Positions 1 through 12,783 of a stretch of 41,938 nt of DNA are shown in pieces. The DNA is taken from contig JAHBMJ010000544.1 in assembly GCA_018398765.1 (NCBI GenBank), positions 2,980-44,917 on the forward strand. Reading direction: 5' to 3'. Each line of letters begins with the position of its first letter. Position 1 is the stretch's first letter. Both the position numbers and the translations under genes were made by a program. Below the pieces are notes generated by a model. That model was not told the DNA's origin and did not search any database. It worked only from the letters and a program-made list of their open reading frames with translations. The DNA comes from Chromera velia (Eukaryota; Sar; Chromeraceae).

Positions 1-659
1 CCTGTCCATTTCATTTCCTTCACGCACCCCCACCTCCACCATTCAGGAGGACACACAAACCCCACGGATGGCACCCCATCCTTCGCCTCGGCACTCGCAG
101 TTCCTTCCGACGCATTCATTCATTCATTCATTCATTCATTCTTTATCGTACACACACACCCGGCCTGCCTAGCTTCCTTTAGTGTCCAAAAGACTCGAAC
201 CTACAGGAAGAGAAAGATAGGAGGAGGAAGAAGATGAAGAAGAGGGGACACAGACACGTGCATACAGAGACAGAGGCAGGCATCTTCGTGAGGGGAGAAA
301 TAGAAGGCTAGAGGAGGGACAGAAACGGAAGAGCAACCCGAAGCAGACAGAGAGAGCACCACCAGAAAGAGGATGGTACACGGAGAAGTCATTCAGGCAG
401 ACATACAGGAAAGGGAAAGAAAGAGAGAAGACACTTCCTTCCACATCTCTACATGCCTCAACCTCCTTTCTACTTCTTCTTGCCCATTGTCACTGACAAT
501 TCCGCCCTCCTCGCCCCCCAACCTGTGCTCTACCGACGCGCAGGCAGAAACAGACTTCCGAAGATTGATATAGTCTGCGCGTGTGGTGAAAGCGAACCAC
601 GTTGGTTGATTAAGCGCAACAAAAAAAGAGATCAACTCCCCCCTCACCTCATTTTGTTT
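1..659. other. 3' flank of the CCDC6-like gene, no gene seen
   Basis: No supported gene. The stretch lies downstream of the minus-strand CCDC6-like gene and is polypurine/polypyrimidine-skewed. It starts with an (ATTC)n run near 114-143. In the frame of the upstream gene, the sequence stays open from its TAG stop (660-662) down to a TGA near 393. This is probably 3' UTR. Confidence 0.5.
114..143. repeat. (ATTC)n microsatellite
   Basis: About seven ATTC units in tandem, in the 3' flank of the CCDC6-like gene. Confidence 0.9.
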
Positions 660-3600
660 CTAGCTCTCTTCCTGTCTTCCGCCCTCTGTCACCATCCCCC
701 CGCCTGCCCCTTCAGCCTCCCCCTCCCCCTCCCCTTCCTCCTCCTCTAGAGGGGGATCCAACTCCTCTCTCATCGGGTAAATTTCCTTCGACACGTGAGG
801 TCTCCGTGCGCCCCGAAGAGAAGGCAGAGACTTGGGGGTGGAACAGGAGGACTCGGTATCTGAGACGAACCCTGTCGACGCGGCACTCCCGGGACCCCTC
901 ATAGACAGCTGCAGGACGCGGAGAGACGGCCTCCCGCCCCCTGTACGACCGGAAGCTGAAGAACGACCCCCCCCGCCGCCACTCACAGGGCCCGCCCCCG
1001 CGCCGCCGCCGAGCGTCGAGATTCCCGTGAAAGACGACGCAAGGGAGTGAGCCACTGAGTGGGTCGGGGCAAGACTAGGGGTGCACACGCCTCCCCCACG
1101 AGACGGGTGGTCATTCACTGAAATCACAGAGGGCGGCATCACTGCGGCCATGGGACTTGCAGCACCGGGTCCATGGCACGGGATGACGCCGCGTGCCGGT
1201 CGGTCCCCCCTTGTCTGACTGGGCCGAGGTCGCACTGGAGGGGTGAGGGGGAAAACGGAAGAGGAGGCGCCTCCCCCTCCCCCCCCGGCAGACGCGGAAG
1301 ATACAGAGCCTGCTGTGGACCGATTGGAATGGAACGAGAGAAGAGGGGGAAGGGGGAGGGGGAGGGAGTGGGCCCGTGAGGCGAAGGGCGGGCCCTGTTG
1401 GCCTGGAGCAGACAGAGAACGGCCTCGGGAGTCTCCCTTCTGCTTTTCTCCTTTCTCAATCTTGTCACCCCTGTCTCTTCTCGGAGACGAGGACGGAGAC
1501 ACAAGCAGCCCCTCTTTCGTTCTCATCAACCGGTCCCTGCATGCAGTCATTCATCATACATTCATACATGCATGCAAACAAGCAGGGACTTCAATTAATT
1601 TTGCTACTGCATCACGCACGTTCCGATCTGTCTGGCAAAACAAATGATGCAACCCCATCCTTTCTATTCTATCGACCCATCAAACAAACACCGAATCCAT
1701 TGAATGAAACCATGCATTGCAAGCCTGCTTGTACTTTTAGGAAGGAAGGAACGTGCGTCGGACAGTTGAAAGACAGAGAGAGGAGGAAGTATGAAAACGA
1801 AAAGAAAAGACCGTCCATTCTTCCAAATGCTGTACGTACAAGAAGTTTACAAACCCAGCACAATCATTGTAGACATACATACATGCATGCACGCCAACCC
1901 CTACCTGTCAGCAAGGACCAGCTCCAGCATCTCTCGTGCGAATGTAGCCAGGTCTTTGTTTTGGTGTTCTGCTTTGATCAGAAGTTTCTCTCGACCCTCT
2001 GTGTCCTTCACCAACAGTTGAGCTGCCCTCTCCTTCTCCCTCTCTTCCTCAAAATCTACCCCACCCCCGGGACCAGACGATGCCCCCCCCCATCCTGTCC
2101 GAAGTTTCAACCCGAATTCATCCGCGTCAAACTCACCCGGTCGCAGCCGTGCGAACGCTCTGGCATGGAGCTTGGCCAGGCTACGGGCCTTTCTCTTCGA
2201 GAAACGAGACCTCCACTGTCTCTGTGAGGGGGGACCTCCGAGGTAGCCAGAAGAAGAGAACGGAAAGGGAGACGGGGGGGCGTCAATCAAGAAACTTCCT
2301 GTAGGGCGATGGGTGAGAAGAGCAGGGGAGGATTGTACAGAAAAGGACGGAGACGGAGCACTGAACCCTCTGGAGGCCATGGCATGTCTCTGCACTACCG
2401 AACCCCCCTGGCCACTTCCTCCGAGAACTGATGCCTGTCCCCCCCCCCTCTGAGCTGCCAAGGGGGAAACTCTGTTCCCCCCTACTTCCCCTTCCCCTAC
2501 CCCCTCCCTCGGACCGTCACACTCATCAAACGACTGCGACAGAGACAGACCCCTAGCGGGCAAACCGCTCTCTCCCTCTCCTCTCTCCCCACTCTGAGGA
2601 GGGGCAAGTTGAGGACTCACAAGACCCCCAGGAGGGACCCCCCCGGCAGCAGACGAAGGCGACAGCTCACTGTAAGTCAGATGGGGAAACTCCGCGAGGC
2701 CCACTGTACCACCAGGCTGCCCCTGTGTCCCTCCCTCTCCCTCTCTTTCTGCTTCCACTCTCCCCTTCATCTCGTCTCCTCCCTCTCCCCTCTCCTCTTC
2801 GATCAAATCTGCCAACAAATTCTCCTCCTCCCTCTCTGTTGCCTCACCCAGCTCGTTCTCATCCTCACTATCCGCTTCCTCCTCTGAGTCATCCCTCAGG
2901 GGCGTGAGGGGAACCGAGATACCGGCACGGGGGGATTCCTCCACTGCCGGCAGCTGCAGTCAGTGAGTAGGGGGAAGGGAAAACAAAACAAAACAAAAGA
3001 ACGTGCAGACAGACAAACGAATCACACGAACGAACGAAAGGAGCAGTACGCACGCACACCCGCGGAGAGAGCAAGCACGGAGACGGAAAGCCAAACGCAG
3101 CCACCAAGCACGACAAGGAAAAGACATTCTTCTCTTTAACCAAGCACGCGGAAGGAACAATCAAAGATTCACGAACGAACAAATGAATGAATGAATAAAT
3201 AAATATTAATAAATAAAGAAATAAAGAAATGAACGAACGAACGAATGAATGAATGAACGAATGAATGAACGAATGAATGAACGAATGAATGAATGAATGA
3301 AAGAATGAATGAATGAATGAATGAATGAATGGAACGAACGAACGAATGAATGAATGAATGAATGAATGAATGACTGGAACGAACGAACGAACGAACGAAC
3401 GAACGAACGAATGAATGAATGAATGAACCACGAGGGGAGGAGGGGAGGAGAGGCTCTCCACAGGTTCAGAAAAGAAACCTTTTCAATCCCGATGCGAAGG
3501 AAAGAAAACCAGGAAGGCTACAAGGAATCAGAGCATTGCCGAGCTTGCAGAAAACGAGAGTCCTCCCGAGAAGAATAAAAATAAGGAGAAGGAGAAGAAG

Positions 3601-6167
3601 GAAGAAGATTGGCAGTCAGTCAGTCAGTCACTGACCTTCTCGACAGATCGGAAGGTCAAAGGCTTTCCCACGGGATGCCCCGCCCCCGCAGGGGAACCGG
3701 AGGAGGCGGGCCAGCCGCCCACAGACGTCAGTCCTGCAGCTTTGAGGAGCCAGGCGGCGAGGCACTTTTCGAGTCTCTTCAGTCTGTCGAGACTGGAATT
3801 GACCTGCCTGAGCTCTAACGCTCGAGACTGCATCGCCATCTGGGAGACGTCAGACGTCAAGGCATTGAAAAGCAATTCCGTCTCTTGCTCCTTAGAGGAA
3901 TTGATTTCAAATTTTTCTCGCCGAAGCCTCTGAAGTTCCAGTTGCAGTCGACGAGATGTGGCGCCTGAGAGTTCCTGCTGCAGACGGCTGGCTAGCATTT
4001 CGGTCTGCTGCTTTTGCTGTGCGATTTTTTCCTGCAGCCTTCGGTTTTCATTCTTCGCTGCTTCCAACTGTTGGCCTAATCTGTTTACGATGTACTCTTG
4101 CTCGCACTCCAACTCTCTTTCCATGTCCTGCTTTTCCTTTTGCACCTGCAATTTATGTATACATACATGTGTGCATATGTGTGTGTGTATGAAATGAAAT
4201 GCTTGCACTCCATGTGAGCCGTGCCTGCCATCTTGGCATAGAGATCCTTCCTGCTCTTCTGTGTATCCTTTCCTGCTATTCTGTGAGTCACACATACACG
4301 CGCTTGGCCGGTCCCTCTCTTTCTTCTGCAGGCTGCAGCTCGTTCTGGAAACGAGCGATGGATTGCGGTCTGTCTGTCTGTCTGTCTGGAGAGAGGGGAA
4401 CATGAGGGAAAGGAGGGGATGCTGACAGGGAAAGATCGAGAGAGATGGTGTCCATCCCCTGCAACATCATGCACTCATCCCGACTGCCCGCCCGACTGGA
4501 AACGAAGGAAGGACGGATGGCACAAAAAGTCTTGTCCTCCTCTCTCCCGCTCTGTGTGTGTGCGCGCGCGCGCGTAAATGCACGTCACCCCTCTCTCGCT
4601 CTCTCTCTTTCTGTGTGTGTATATATATCTTCCCCTGTGCCCCCTCATCTCCATACGTGTCTTTTCTCAGCACAACACAACACCCTCTGCCTGTCTGACA
4701 CACAGATGACGAGGGAGAAAAGGAAAAGGCTTCCTTCCTCTAATTGTCAGCAAAGAGAGCCCCTCTTCTCTGCTCTTCTGTTCTGCTGACCTCGAGAAGT
4801 TTCTTCTGAAGTTTGTTCGAGATCATCTCCTCTTCCTCCTCAACCTGCATCCATCCATCCATCCATCGATCCGTGTGTTTATTCGTTCGCCCGTCCGATC
4901 CACATGGAAGGAAGCACTTCGTGTCTAATAAATATCCCGTTCAAGAAAAAGACTGGCTGTTCAGACAGACCCACCATGCCATGCAACAACACCGAAGGAG
5001 CCTCTTTCTCTTGTCAATTCAATGCATGCACACAAAAGCACTAGCTACAGACTCCCCCCCCCCTCCCTTCGCCAAGGGAAAGTGCTTCTGCTAGGGACGC
5101 AGAGAATTAACGACTCGTGAAAAAAAAGGACGTAAAGAAGAAGACCTCATTAAAACCGAACTAGCGTGTCATTTATCCTCTTCTTCGTGCCATGTCTTAC
5201 GTTGCTCTGCTTTGCTTTGCTTTCTGAAGAGTCCTCCTTCCTTCCTCCCCAGTATGCTTTGTTTCTTTCTTTCTTTTTCTGACCTTGTTAATCAGCATCT
5301 CCTTTTCTTGCCTCAGCCTAGTTAGCCTCTGGATCAAACGGTTGGCGATGAGCTCCTCTGCACATACCCGGACAGACAGACAGACAGCAAGAAAACAAGG
5401 AAGGAAGGAAGGAAGGAAGGAAACGAGATGAAGAGATTTGTCGAGCATCGGTGGACAGGAAGACAACGCTACTTTTTGCAAGGCTGCCTGCCAGTGACGA
5501 AAAAAGAAACCCCTGCCTGCGTCGCAAGAGAGCGAGATGGTCCCGCTGGGGAACAGACGGAGACGAGGCTTAGAAGGGCAGGAAGGAAGGAAGGCAGGTT
5601 GAAAGGGAGAAAAGAGGTGCACCGAGCCGATGCCCGGATTATCTTCCTTCTCTTCTGCTTTGCACTATACTTTATTGCGCTGCTGTCCGATATTGCCTCT
5701 CAGTCAATCTGCCGGACTCTCCCCCCATCAGCTTCGGTTTTGTATTGTGCTTTACCGACCTTCCTCCTCCACCTTGATCGACTGCACGCAGACAGGCAGG
5801 CAGAAAGACACAAAACGGACAGACATGATCAGACGCAAAGAAACGGCGTAGGAACCACCGATTGAAAGACACACCGAAACTTGGGGGGCAAACTTGCTCA
5901 GATACAGCGGACGGAATCTTTCTGTTGTGCAATCGTCCGCCTGATTGAAGAACGGAAAACGCATACCGAGTGCGACTGAAGTGAAAGTTCTCGAGGGACG
6001 CGCGCGCCCCCGGCCCGCTGCCAAAGGCTCAAAAAGCCTTGCAAAGCTCAGGCATGCAAGAGAAGCCGGCTGTAGAATGTGCATGGGTGCTATTCACTGG
6101 AGGACAGACAGAACAGAAAGAAGATCTTCAATGTAGGCTCTCCTTGTCCGAAAGACTTCTTTTCTTT

Positions 6168-6205
<38 letters not shown>

Positions 6206-6473
6206 TTTTCAGAATTCCCTCTGTTCTCCTCACATCATCAGACCAGCAGAAAGCTTGAGCGAACTCAGACACACCCACCAATTCAACCGTGTGTTTCTTC
6301 AGCTGCTTGACTGTCTCTGTCAAGCTGAGGTTCCTCGACCGCTCTTGTGCGAGCATCCTCCTGAGCTCGTGAGGGTCCTCAATCTCTAAGATGTCTCTGT
6401 TCGTGGTGTCGCGAGGCTGGCCCTCCAGAGCGGGCTCAACGGAAGCTGAAGAATCTCCAACTGGTCTTTGCAT
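660..6473 (-). CDS. CCDC6: CCDC6-family coiled-coil protein, six exons
   Basis: Exons (minus): 6473-6275, 5357-5284, 4844-4791, 4145-3636, 2953-1905, 1536-660. Phases join cleanly, giving about 920 residues and a TAG stop. All introns are GT-AG. The N-terminal 280 residues are coiled coil with the repeated acidic-then-Asn-x-Leu signature of the CCDC6 family: EELIANRLIQRL (exon 2), EEEMISNKLQKKL (exon 3), EQEYIVNRLGQQL (exon 4). Exons 2 and 3 each carry roughly one repeat. The C-terminal 640 residues are low complexity, rich in Ser, Pro, Gly and Glu, with one basic stretch (RFSKRKARSLAKLHARAF). Family members are scaffold-like and human CCDC6 acts in checkpoint signalling; whether that role applies here is unknown. 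The start is the Met at 6473; an in-frame upstream Met exists at 6548. It is divergent to the Mut7-C gene. Confidence 0.8.
3170..3424. repeat. (GAAT/GAAC)n microsatellite in a CCDC6-like intron
   Basis: Interspersed GAAT, GAAC and GAAA tetranucleotides fill much of the intron 2954-3635. On the coding (minus) strand they read ATTC/GTTC. Apparent ORFs here (FIHSFIHS-type) are translation of the repeat. Confidence 0.9.
6169..6204. repeat. (TGTC)n microsatellite
   Basis: About eight TGTC units in intron 1 of the CCDC6-like gene, roughly 70 bp from the proposed donor at 6274. Confidence 0.9.
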
Positions 6474-7277
6474 GGTTGGTTGACGAAGAAGGACTGTGGG
6501 ACAGACAAGGACGGAGTCGTCAACCCAGGCCCTCACAGGCACATACAATCAAGGACAAAATCAAGATGTGAGCAAGGGAGAAGGAGGCCTGGACGGACGA
6601 ATGGAAGGTTCCCCTGAAATCAGCTTGGGTAAGGGGAATAGAGACGGAAGACCTGCGAAGCGCTTCAATCCTTCAGTCGTAGTTCTGTGCCTCCTAGCTT
6701 TGCTTTCAATTGCAAGAAACAGAGAGCTTACAGTGACCTACAACCATAAGGCAGTGCGGCATACATCAGACAAGTTGCACTCAGTGCTGGCACATCTGCT
6801 GGGCTTCCATGACTTAGTCAGAGTGACATCAGAGTGACCCATATGGTGCTCTGAAAGTTGTGGGCTCATGCAGACTAGCGTGACCAACCACCACCATCTC
6901 GTGCCTCTCATCTTAATTAATTGTGTCTAAAAGTTTTTAGCCACCATGATACGAACGCTGAAGTGTGGCTAAAAAAATTTAGTCACCTTTCAACGCAGCC
7001 ATCCCATGTATATAGCCATCCGTCTCCAGAAAAACAAAGGCGGCAACATCTGTTGTGTAACTTGTGTTTCGTGACAGCGACTTATGACACATCTGCTTCG
7101 CTCTCTTGGTGCCTAAACGGAGCTAATAGATCCGAACAAGGAATCTTCAGCTCTTCTTACATAGAGTGTCATAGTCAGATTTCCTCCGTGTGCGTCCCGT
7201 CCCCTTTTTTCGTTGAATTCTAATTTTTCTGTACACTGACGGTACCGCTACTCTCTCTTCTTTTTTTTTCGTGAGAG
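6474..7277. promoter_or_regulatory. Divergent intergenic region between the CCDC6-like and RRM/Mut7-C genes
   Basis: This 804-bp interval separates two diverging start codons (6473 minus, 7278 plus), so it probably carries both promoters. I see no gene. The right half is A/T-richer. An 11-bp perfect inverted repeat (TTTTTAGCCAC 6934-6944, GTGGCTAAAAA 6965-6975) lies near its middle. A T-run directly precedes the plus-strand ATG. Confidence 0.5.
6934..6975. repeat. Inverted repeat, 11-bp arms and 20-bp loop
   Basis: Arms 6934-6944 and 6965-6975 are perfect reverse complements. It could be a hairpin or a paired protein-binding site in the divergent promoter region. Function unknown. Confidence 0.6.
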
Positions 7278-9609
7278 ATGAGTGTTGGACTGTGTGTTCT
7301 CGTCTGCCTTGGCGGGCTGGTGCCTGCTGCCGGGTTTGTCAGTCCACTGTCGCACATCAATGAGCTTTCACGGCGCTCATCTCGCATTGACAGAAACCAG
7401 CGGACAGTTCTTTCAGTTCTGGAAAAGGAGACGGGGTTGGGAGAACCAGAGTCGGTCTCCCCCCCCTCCTCTATCTCTTTCTTCGGAGAAGACAGCCTCT
7501 CACAAGCCACCCTTCTTGAAGACCTCGTGGCTACCCCAGCAGCAAAGCGAACTCCGCTGGGCTCCCGCAGGACCTTCACTTTCAAGGAGAGGAAGACAGT
7601 AGAAGAGGAGGAGGAGACGGTTGAACTGTCTCTCCCCTCTTATCCCGAACCCAAGAAATCGCCTCACTTTGGGAAGAGGAAGCAGAAAGCCCATGTGCTC
7701 GTCGACAATCTAGACAAAGACTTTCATGTTCTCTTGACCAACGTGCCTAGAGGCGCGACTGCGAACGACATCAAAGAGTGGCTGTACTTTCTCAACGCCC
7801 GCCCGTTTCTCGTTCAAAAACTTGACATGAACGGACAGAAGATCACTGACGACCTGTGGACTCTGAAGAGAGAAGAGTATTCGTTTGAGAAGTGTTTTGT
7901 GCTTTTGCACTTCAAACATGTTGTCAGTAGGGAACAGCTCTTGGCTTTTGAAAACCAGGACATCCACTATCCGGGGATGAAGGAGAGGGTGTTTATGGAC
8001 AGTTACATGAACCCCGGGAGGGTTCTTACGGTCATGAACCTATCCCAGCACATGCGCGTGCATCAGTATGTGGAATTATTCAAAGGGCTCGGGTTGGAGG
8101 GGATTGTTGAGATGAAATTTCCAAGGTCTTACCATCCGCCGAAAGAGACTGAAAATACAGGACACGAAGGACGAGTGACACTGGAGTTTGAGACCCGGGA
8201 ACAGATGGAGAAGGCAGAGGAGAGGTTGCAGGGGTTGGTTGTGACAGAAAAGCCCTTGAGGCGGTTGGAATGCCAGCCGTACTTTTCCCCCTTACCCGAA
8301 TTGTTTGCACGACAGCGGGAAGACTTTCTTCGTTTCTGGGAGAAGCGTGCGAAGCACTCATCCACAGTCGAATTAGCTCGCAGCGGGGATTTTGAGAACC
8401 CCCAAGAGTTTCTTCGACAGGCTTTTTTGCAAAGAGAAAGGGAGGTGTTGGAGGATTTGAAACGAAAACACTATGCAGGGAAGGTAGGATACATTCTGGA
8501 AAGTGAGGAAGAGGGGGGGTCAACGAAGGGTGGGGTTGCACTGCCAGGGCGAGCCCGCAAAATGGGTACAACGCCCGAAGCTTTTGTCTTAGAGGCAGAG
8601 AGACTTCCCGAAGCTCTGCGGTTTGCACGAGAGCGCATAGGATCTCTATGGCGCCCTGCGTTCGAATCCTTCCAGAGAGGGTGGGACGTTGGAGTGACAA
8701 AAGTCAAAGACCCTGCCGCCGCGCTCTTTGTTGAATCAAAGAGTAAAACCCCGTGGCATGCCACAACCCTCTATTTGGGGGGTCTTCCGTCCTATGCGAC
8801 GGAGGAGGATATCTTGCAATTGCTTGAGTCACGTGCAGGTGTGAGTCGGAAAACGGTAGACATGTTAACCGCAGTCAGATCGCCAGATGCCGACATTCTT
8901 CTCCCAAATGGGGCACCAAAGGACCGTTATGGGGTCCATGCGTTAGTCCGATTGAAGCTGCTTCCGGGTGCAGAGGAGGGGCATCGGCATGCCCTCGCTC
9001 GGATTTTGGCGCTTCACGGTGAAGCATTTTCTCCGGAGGTGGTTGGGAAGCACTCTATGTTGTGTGCGATCTCTACTTTCTCTGCCCCTCCGCAGAAGGA
9101 ATTCGTCATGAACAAAAATTCTCCGTTGGCCGAAATGGAAGCAGAGGAGAAAGGGGGAAAGACGAAACCAGCAGCGGGGGTTCAGCAGTTGATGCTGAAT
9201 GATGGGGAAACAGACACGAAGCAGCAAAAGCTTCAGTTGGTTGAAAGGAGATCGGTGAGGGGATGGGATCCGAACGAGCGCCTGCCCGATGTCAAATTCC
9301 TCTGTGATCACAATCTTGCGGAAGTGGTCAGTCAGTCTTTTTTGTGCTATGTAAACTCTCTGCTGTTTGTTTCTTCAAGCCGAGTTGCTTTCCAACTTGT
9401 ACAGATGCTTTTGTCTATGTTCCTTTCTTTTATCGCCAGGAAGCATCTCTGTCTTCGCCGATGTCTTTCTTTACACAGTTCGTTTACATGTCTGTAGGTC
9501 TTCTTCTCTTCTGCGTCTGGTTGGTGTTTGGATTTTCGCGCAAGAATCGGTCCATGCAGCGAGTAATTTGGCATCGCGGGGGGTCTCCCTGACAACGTGG
9601 CTCCTTTAT

Positions 9610-9643
<34 letters not shown>

Positions 9644-9735
9644 TTTCTTCCTTTCTTTCTGTTCTTTCTTTCTTCCTTCCTTCCTTCCTTCCTTTCTTTC
9701 TTTCTTTCTTTCTTTCTTCCTTCCTTCCTTCCTTC

Positions 9736-9772
<37 letters not shown>

Positions 9773-9995
9773 TTTCTTCCTTCCTTCCTTCCTTCCTTTC
9801 TTTCTTTTCTTTCTTCCTTCCTTCCTTCCTTCCTTCCTTTCTTTCTTTCTTCCTTCCTTCCTTCCTTCCTTCCTTTCTTCCTTCCTTTCTTTCTTTCTTT
9901 CTTTGCTTTCTTTTCTTTCTTTCTTTTCTTTCTTCCTTCCTTCCTTTCTTTCTTTCTTTCTTTCTTCCTTCCTTCCTTCCTTCCTTTCTTCCTTC

Positions 9996-10026
<31 letters not shown>

Positions 10027-10187
10027 TTCTTTCTTTCTTTCTTTCTTTCTTTCATTTCTTTCTTTCTTTCTTTCTTTTCTTCCTTTCTTTCTTTCTTCCT
10101 TCCTTTCTTCCTTCCTTCCTTCCTTCCTTTCTTCCTTCCTTCCTTCCTTCCTTTCTTTCTTTCTTTCCTTCTTTTCTTTCTTTCTTT

Positions 10188-10221
<34 letters not shown>

Positions 10222-10376
10222 TTTCTTCCTTTCTTCCTTCCTTCCTTTCTTTCTTTTCTTTCTTTCTTTTGTTTCTTTCTTTTTTTTCTTCCTTCCTTCC
10301 TTTCTCTTTCTTTCTTCCTCTTTCTTTCTTCCTTCCTTCCTTCCTTTCTTTTCTTTCTTCCTTCCTTCCTTCCTTC

Positions 10377-10407
<31 letters not shown>

Positions 10408-10659
10408 TTCTTTCTTTTCTTTCTTTTCTTTCTTTCTTTTCTTTCTTTTCTTTCTTTCTTTTCTTTCTTTTCTTTCTCTTCTTTCTTTTCTTTCTTCCTT
10501 CCTTCCTTTCTTTCTTTCTTTCTTCCTTCCTTCCTTCCTTCCTTCCTTTCTTCCTTCCTTCCTTTCTTTCTTTTCTTTCTTCCTTTCTTTCTTTCTTTTC
10601 TTTCTTTCTTTCTTCCTTTCTTTCTTCCTTCCTTCCTTCCTTTCTTCCTTCCTTCCTTC

Positions 10660-10694
<35 letters not shown>

Positions 10695-11042
10695 TTTTTC
10701 TTTTTTTCTTTCTTTTCTTTCTTCCTTCCTTCCTTCCTTCCTTCCTTCCTTCCTTTTTTCCTTTCTTTCTTTTCTTTCTTTTCTTTCTTTCTTCCTTCCT
10801 TCCTTCCTTGCTTCCTTCCTTCCTTTCTTTCTTTCTTTCTGTCTGTCTCTTACTGACCTCTTGATGATGGGTTGGAATGCTGGCAGGCTGACTGTGTGAC
10901 CACCTGAATGTGACTGACTGACTGACTGACTGACTGACTGTGTGGGGGTTGGTGGATGAATGCGAATGCAAATGCAGGGTCTGGGCCAGTGGCTGCGCGT
11001 GGCCGGATACGACTGCGAAGACGTGAAGGATGCCTCAATGGG

Positions 11043-11073
<31 letters not shown>

Positions 11074-12322
11074 AGTCGGCACACACGAGGGCACCTGGAA
11101 GCTCTCCCTCTGGTCTTTGAACTTGATCGAGGGCTTCTTGCTGCCCCCACATGCAGAAGAGAGAGAGAGAGAGAGCGTACATTCCTCAAATCGCCGCAAT
11201 GACATAGAGAGAGAGCAAGAACAGGAGAGACAGGCAGACGGACCTGGACCTTTTCGTTTGTGCTCAGTGCAAAGCTCTTCTTTGGAAGTGCGTCTGGTCT
11301 GTTTGTCGGTCTGCCTGCCTGCCTGCGTGTCTGCGTGTGCGTCTCTGGATTGGTCTCTCTCTGGTGTGTGCGTGTGCGCGCGCGCGCGCGCGTGTGTCTG
11401 TGTGTGTGTGCAGGGCGGACCGAGCGGTCCAGCAGGCGATCATGCAGGAGCGCGTGCTGTTGTGTGCGGGTTCGTGGGGGTCGATGGCAGTGAATGAGCT
11501 GTCCCACGTCATGGATGCTGCAATGAACCCCCGCAAGCCGTTCAGACATCAGGTCTTCGAGAAGGTCAGTCAGTCAAACAGTGAGTAAGCATGTCATGCA
11601 GGCAGAGGTTCCTTTCCATTCTGTCCCCTTGCCTGCGTCTGTGAGAGAAAATGAGCAAGCGGGAAAGGGGGGAAGAAAGAAAAGAAAGAAAAGAGAAAGA
11701 TAGAGAAGAGAACGAATGCGAAAATCTCCGCCTCCTGTGTGGGATTCACCGTTGCTGCTTGGATTCGTTCGTCGGCCTTTCTTTTCCTTTACTTCTTTCC
11801 ATCTTTGCCCATTATGTTAGCCGGTTGAGAAGAGGAGGGAATCGGGGCTGATCTCCTGATTGCTCGTGTGACTGAATTGGGCAGTGGACGATTTTGGCAA
11901 TCAGAAGTCAAATCTTGTTCTTTTCGATCCGTACCTGCCTGCAGCTGTTTGAGAAGGGATACGGCGCTCAGCAAGTGAAGAAGTTGTACGGCTCCTCCCT
12001 CGAGCAGTTGATCTCTGAGCTGAACGCCCAAAAGATGAAGGGCCTCCGGTGGACTTGGAAGCCGCTCTCGCGTTGTGTGAACTGCAATCACGGTCAGCAG
12101 AGAGAGCCTGTTCTCTGCCTGGTTTCCTTTCTCTGCATTTCTCATTCATTCATTCATTCATTCATTCATTCATTCACACACACATACTCTCTCTCTCTCT
12201 CTCTCTCTAATTGACAGGACATCATCATATTCAACGCTGTCAAGGGCATTGCTATCAAGCATGTTTCTTGCCAACGCATCGGCAGAAACATAAGAGCGTG
12301 TGCACACTTCACGACGTCTGCC

Positions 12323-12354
<32 letters not shown>

Positions 12355-12739
12355 TTTTTCTTTCTTTCTTTCTTTCTTTCTTTCTTTTTTTCTTTTTTTT
12401 TTTTTTCTTTTTTTCTTTCTTTCTTTCTTTTCTTTTCTTTCTTTCTTTCTTTCTTTTCTTTTCTTTCTTTCTTTCTTTCTTTCTTTTCTTTCTTTCTTTC
12501 TTTCTTTCTTTTTTTCTTTCTTTCTTTTTTTCTTTTTTTCTTTCTTTTCTTTCTTTCTTTCTTTCTTTCTTTCTTTTTTTCTTTCTTTCTTTCTTTCTTT
12601 CTTTTTTTCTTTTTTTCTTTCTTTCTTTTTTTCTTTCTTTCTTTCTTTTTTCTTTCTTTTTTTCTTTCTTTCTTTCTTTCTTTCTTTTTTTCTTTTTTTC
12701 TTTCTTTCTTTTTTTCTTTCTTTCTTTCTTTNNNNNNTT

Positions 12740-12783
<44 letters not shown>

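Noticed and set aside
2889-3461. Minus-strand ORF with FIHSFIHS repeats
   Set aside because: Translation of an intronic (GAAT/GAAC)n repeat between exons 4 and 5 of the CCDC6-like gene.
8080-8700. Antisense ORFs inside exon 1 of the RRM/Mut7-C gene
   Set aside because: Shadow frames opposite a conserved coding exon; no recognisable motifs.
9367-11549. Very long ORFs (495-647 codons) on both strands, Phe/Leu/Ser-rich or Lys/Arg/Glu-rich
   Set aside because: They are translations of the (TTTC/TTCC)n tract, which has few stops in several frames. The region lies in an intron with consistent splice sites.
12213-12320. A possible extra exon after the acceptor-like AATTGACAG in the RRM/Mut7-C gene
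   Set aside because: No donor follows before the TTTC tract, and exon 4 joins exon 5 in phase without it, forming the zinc ribbon.
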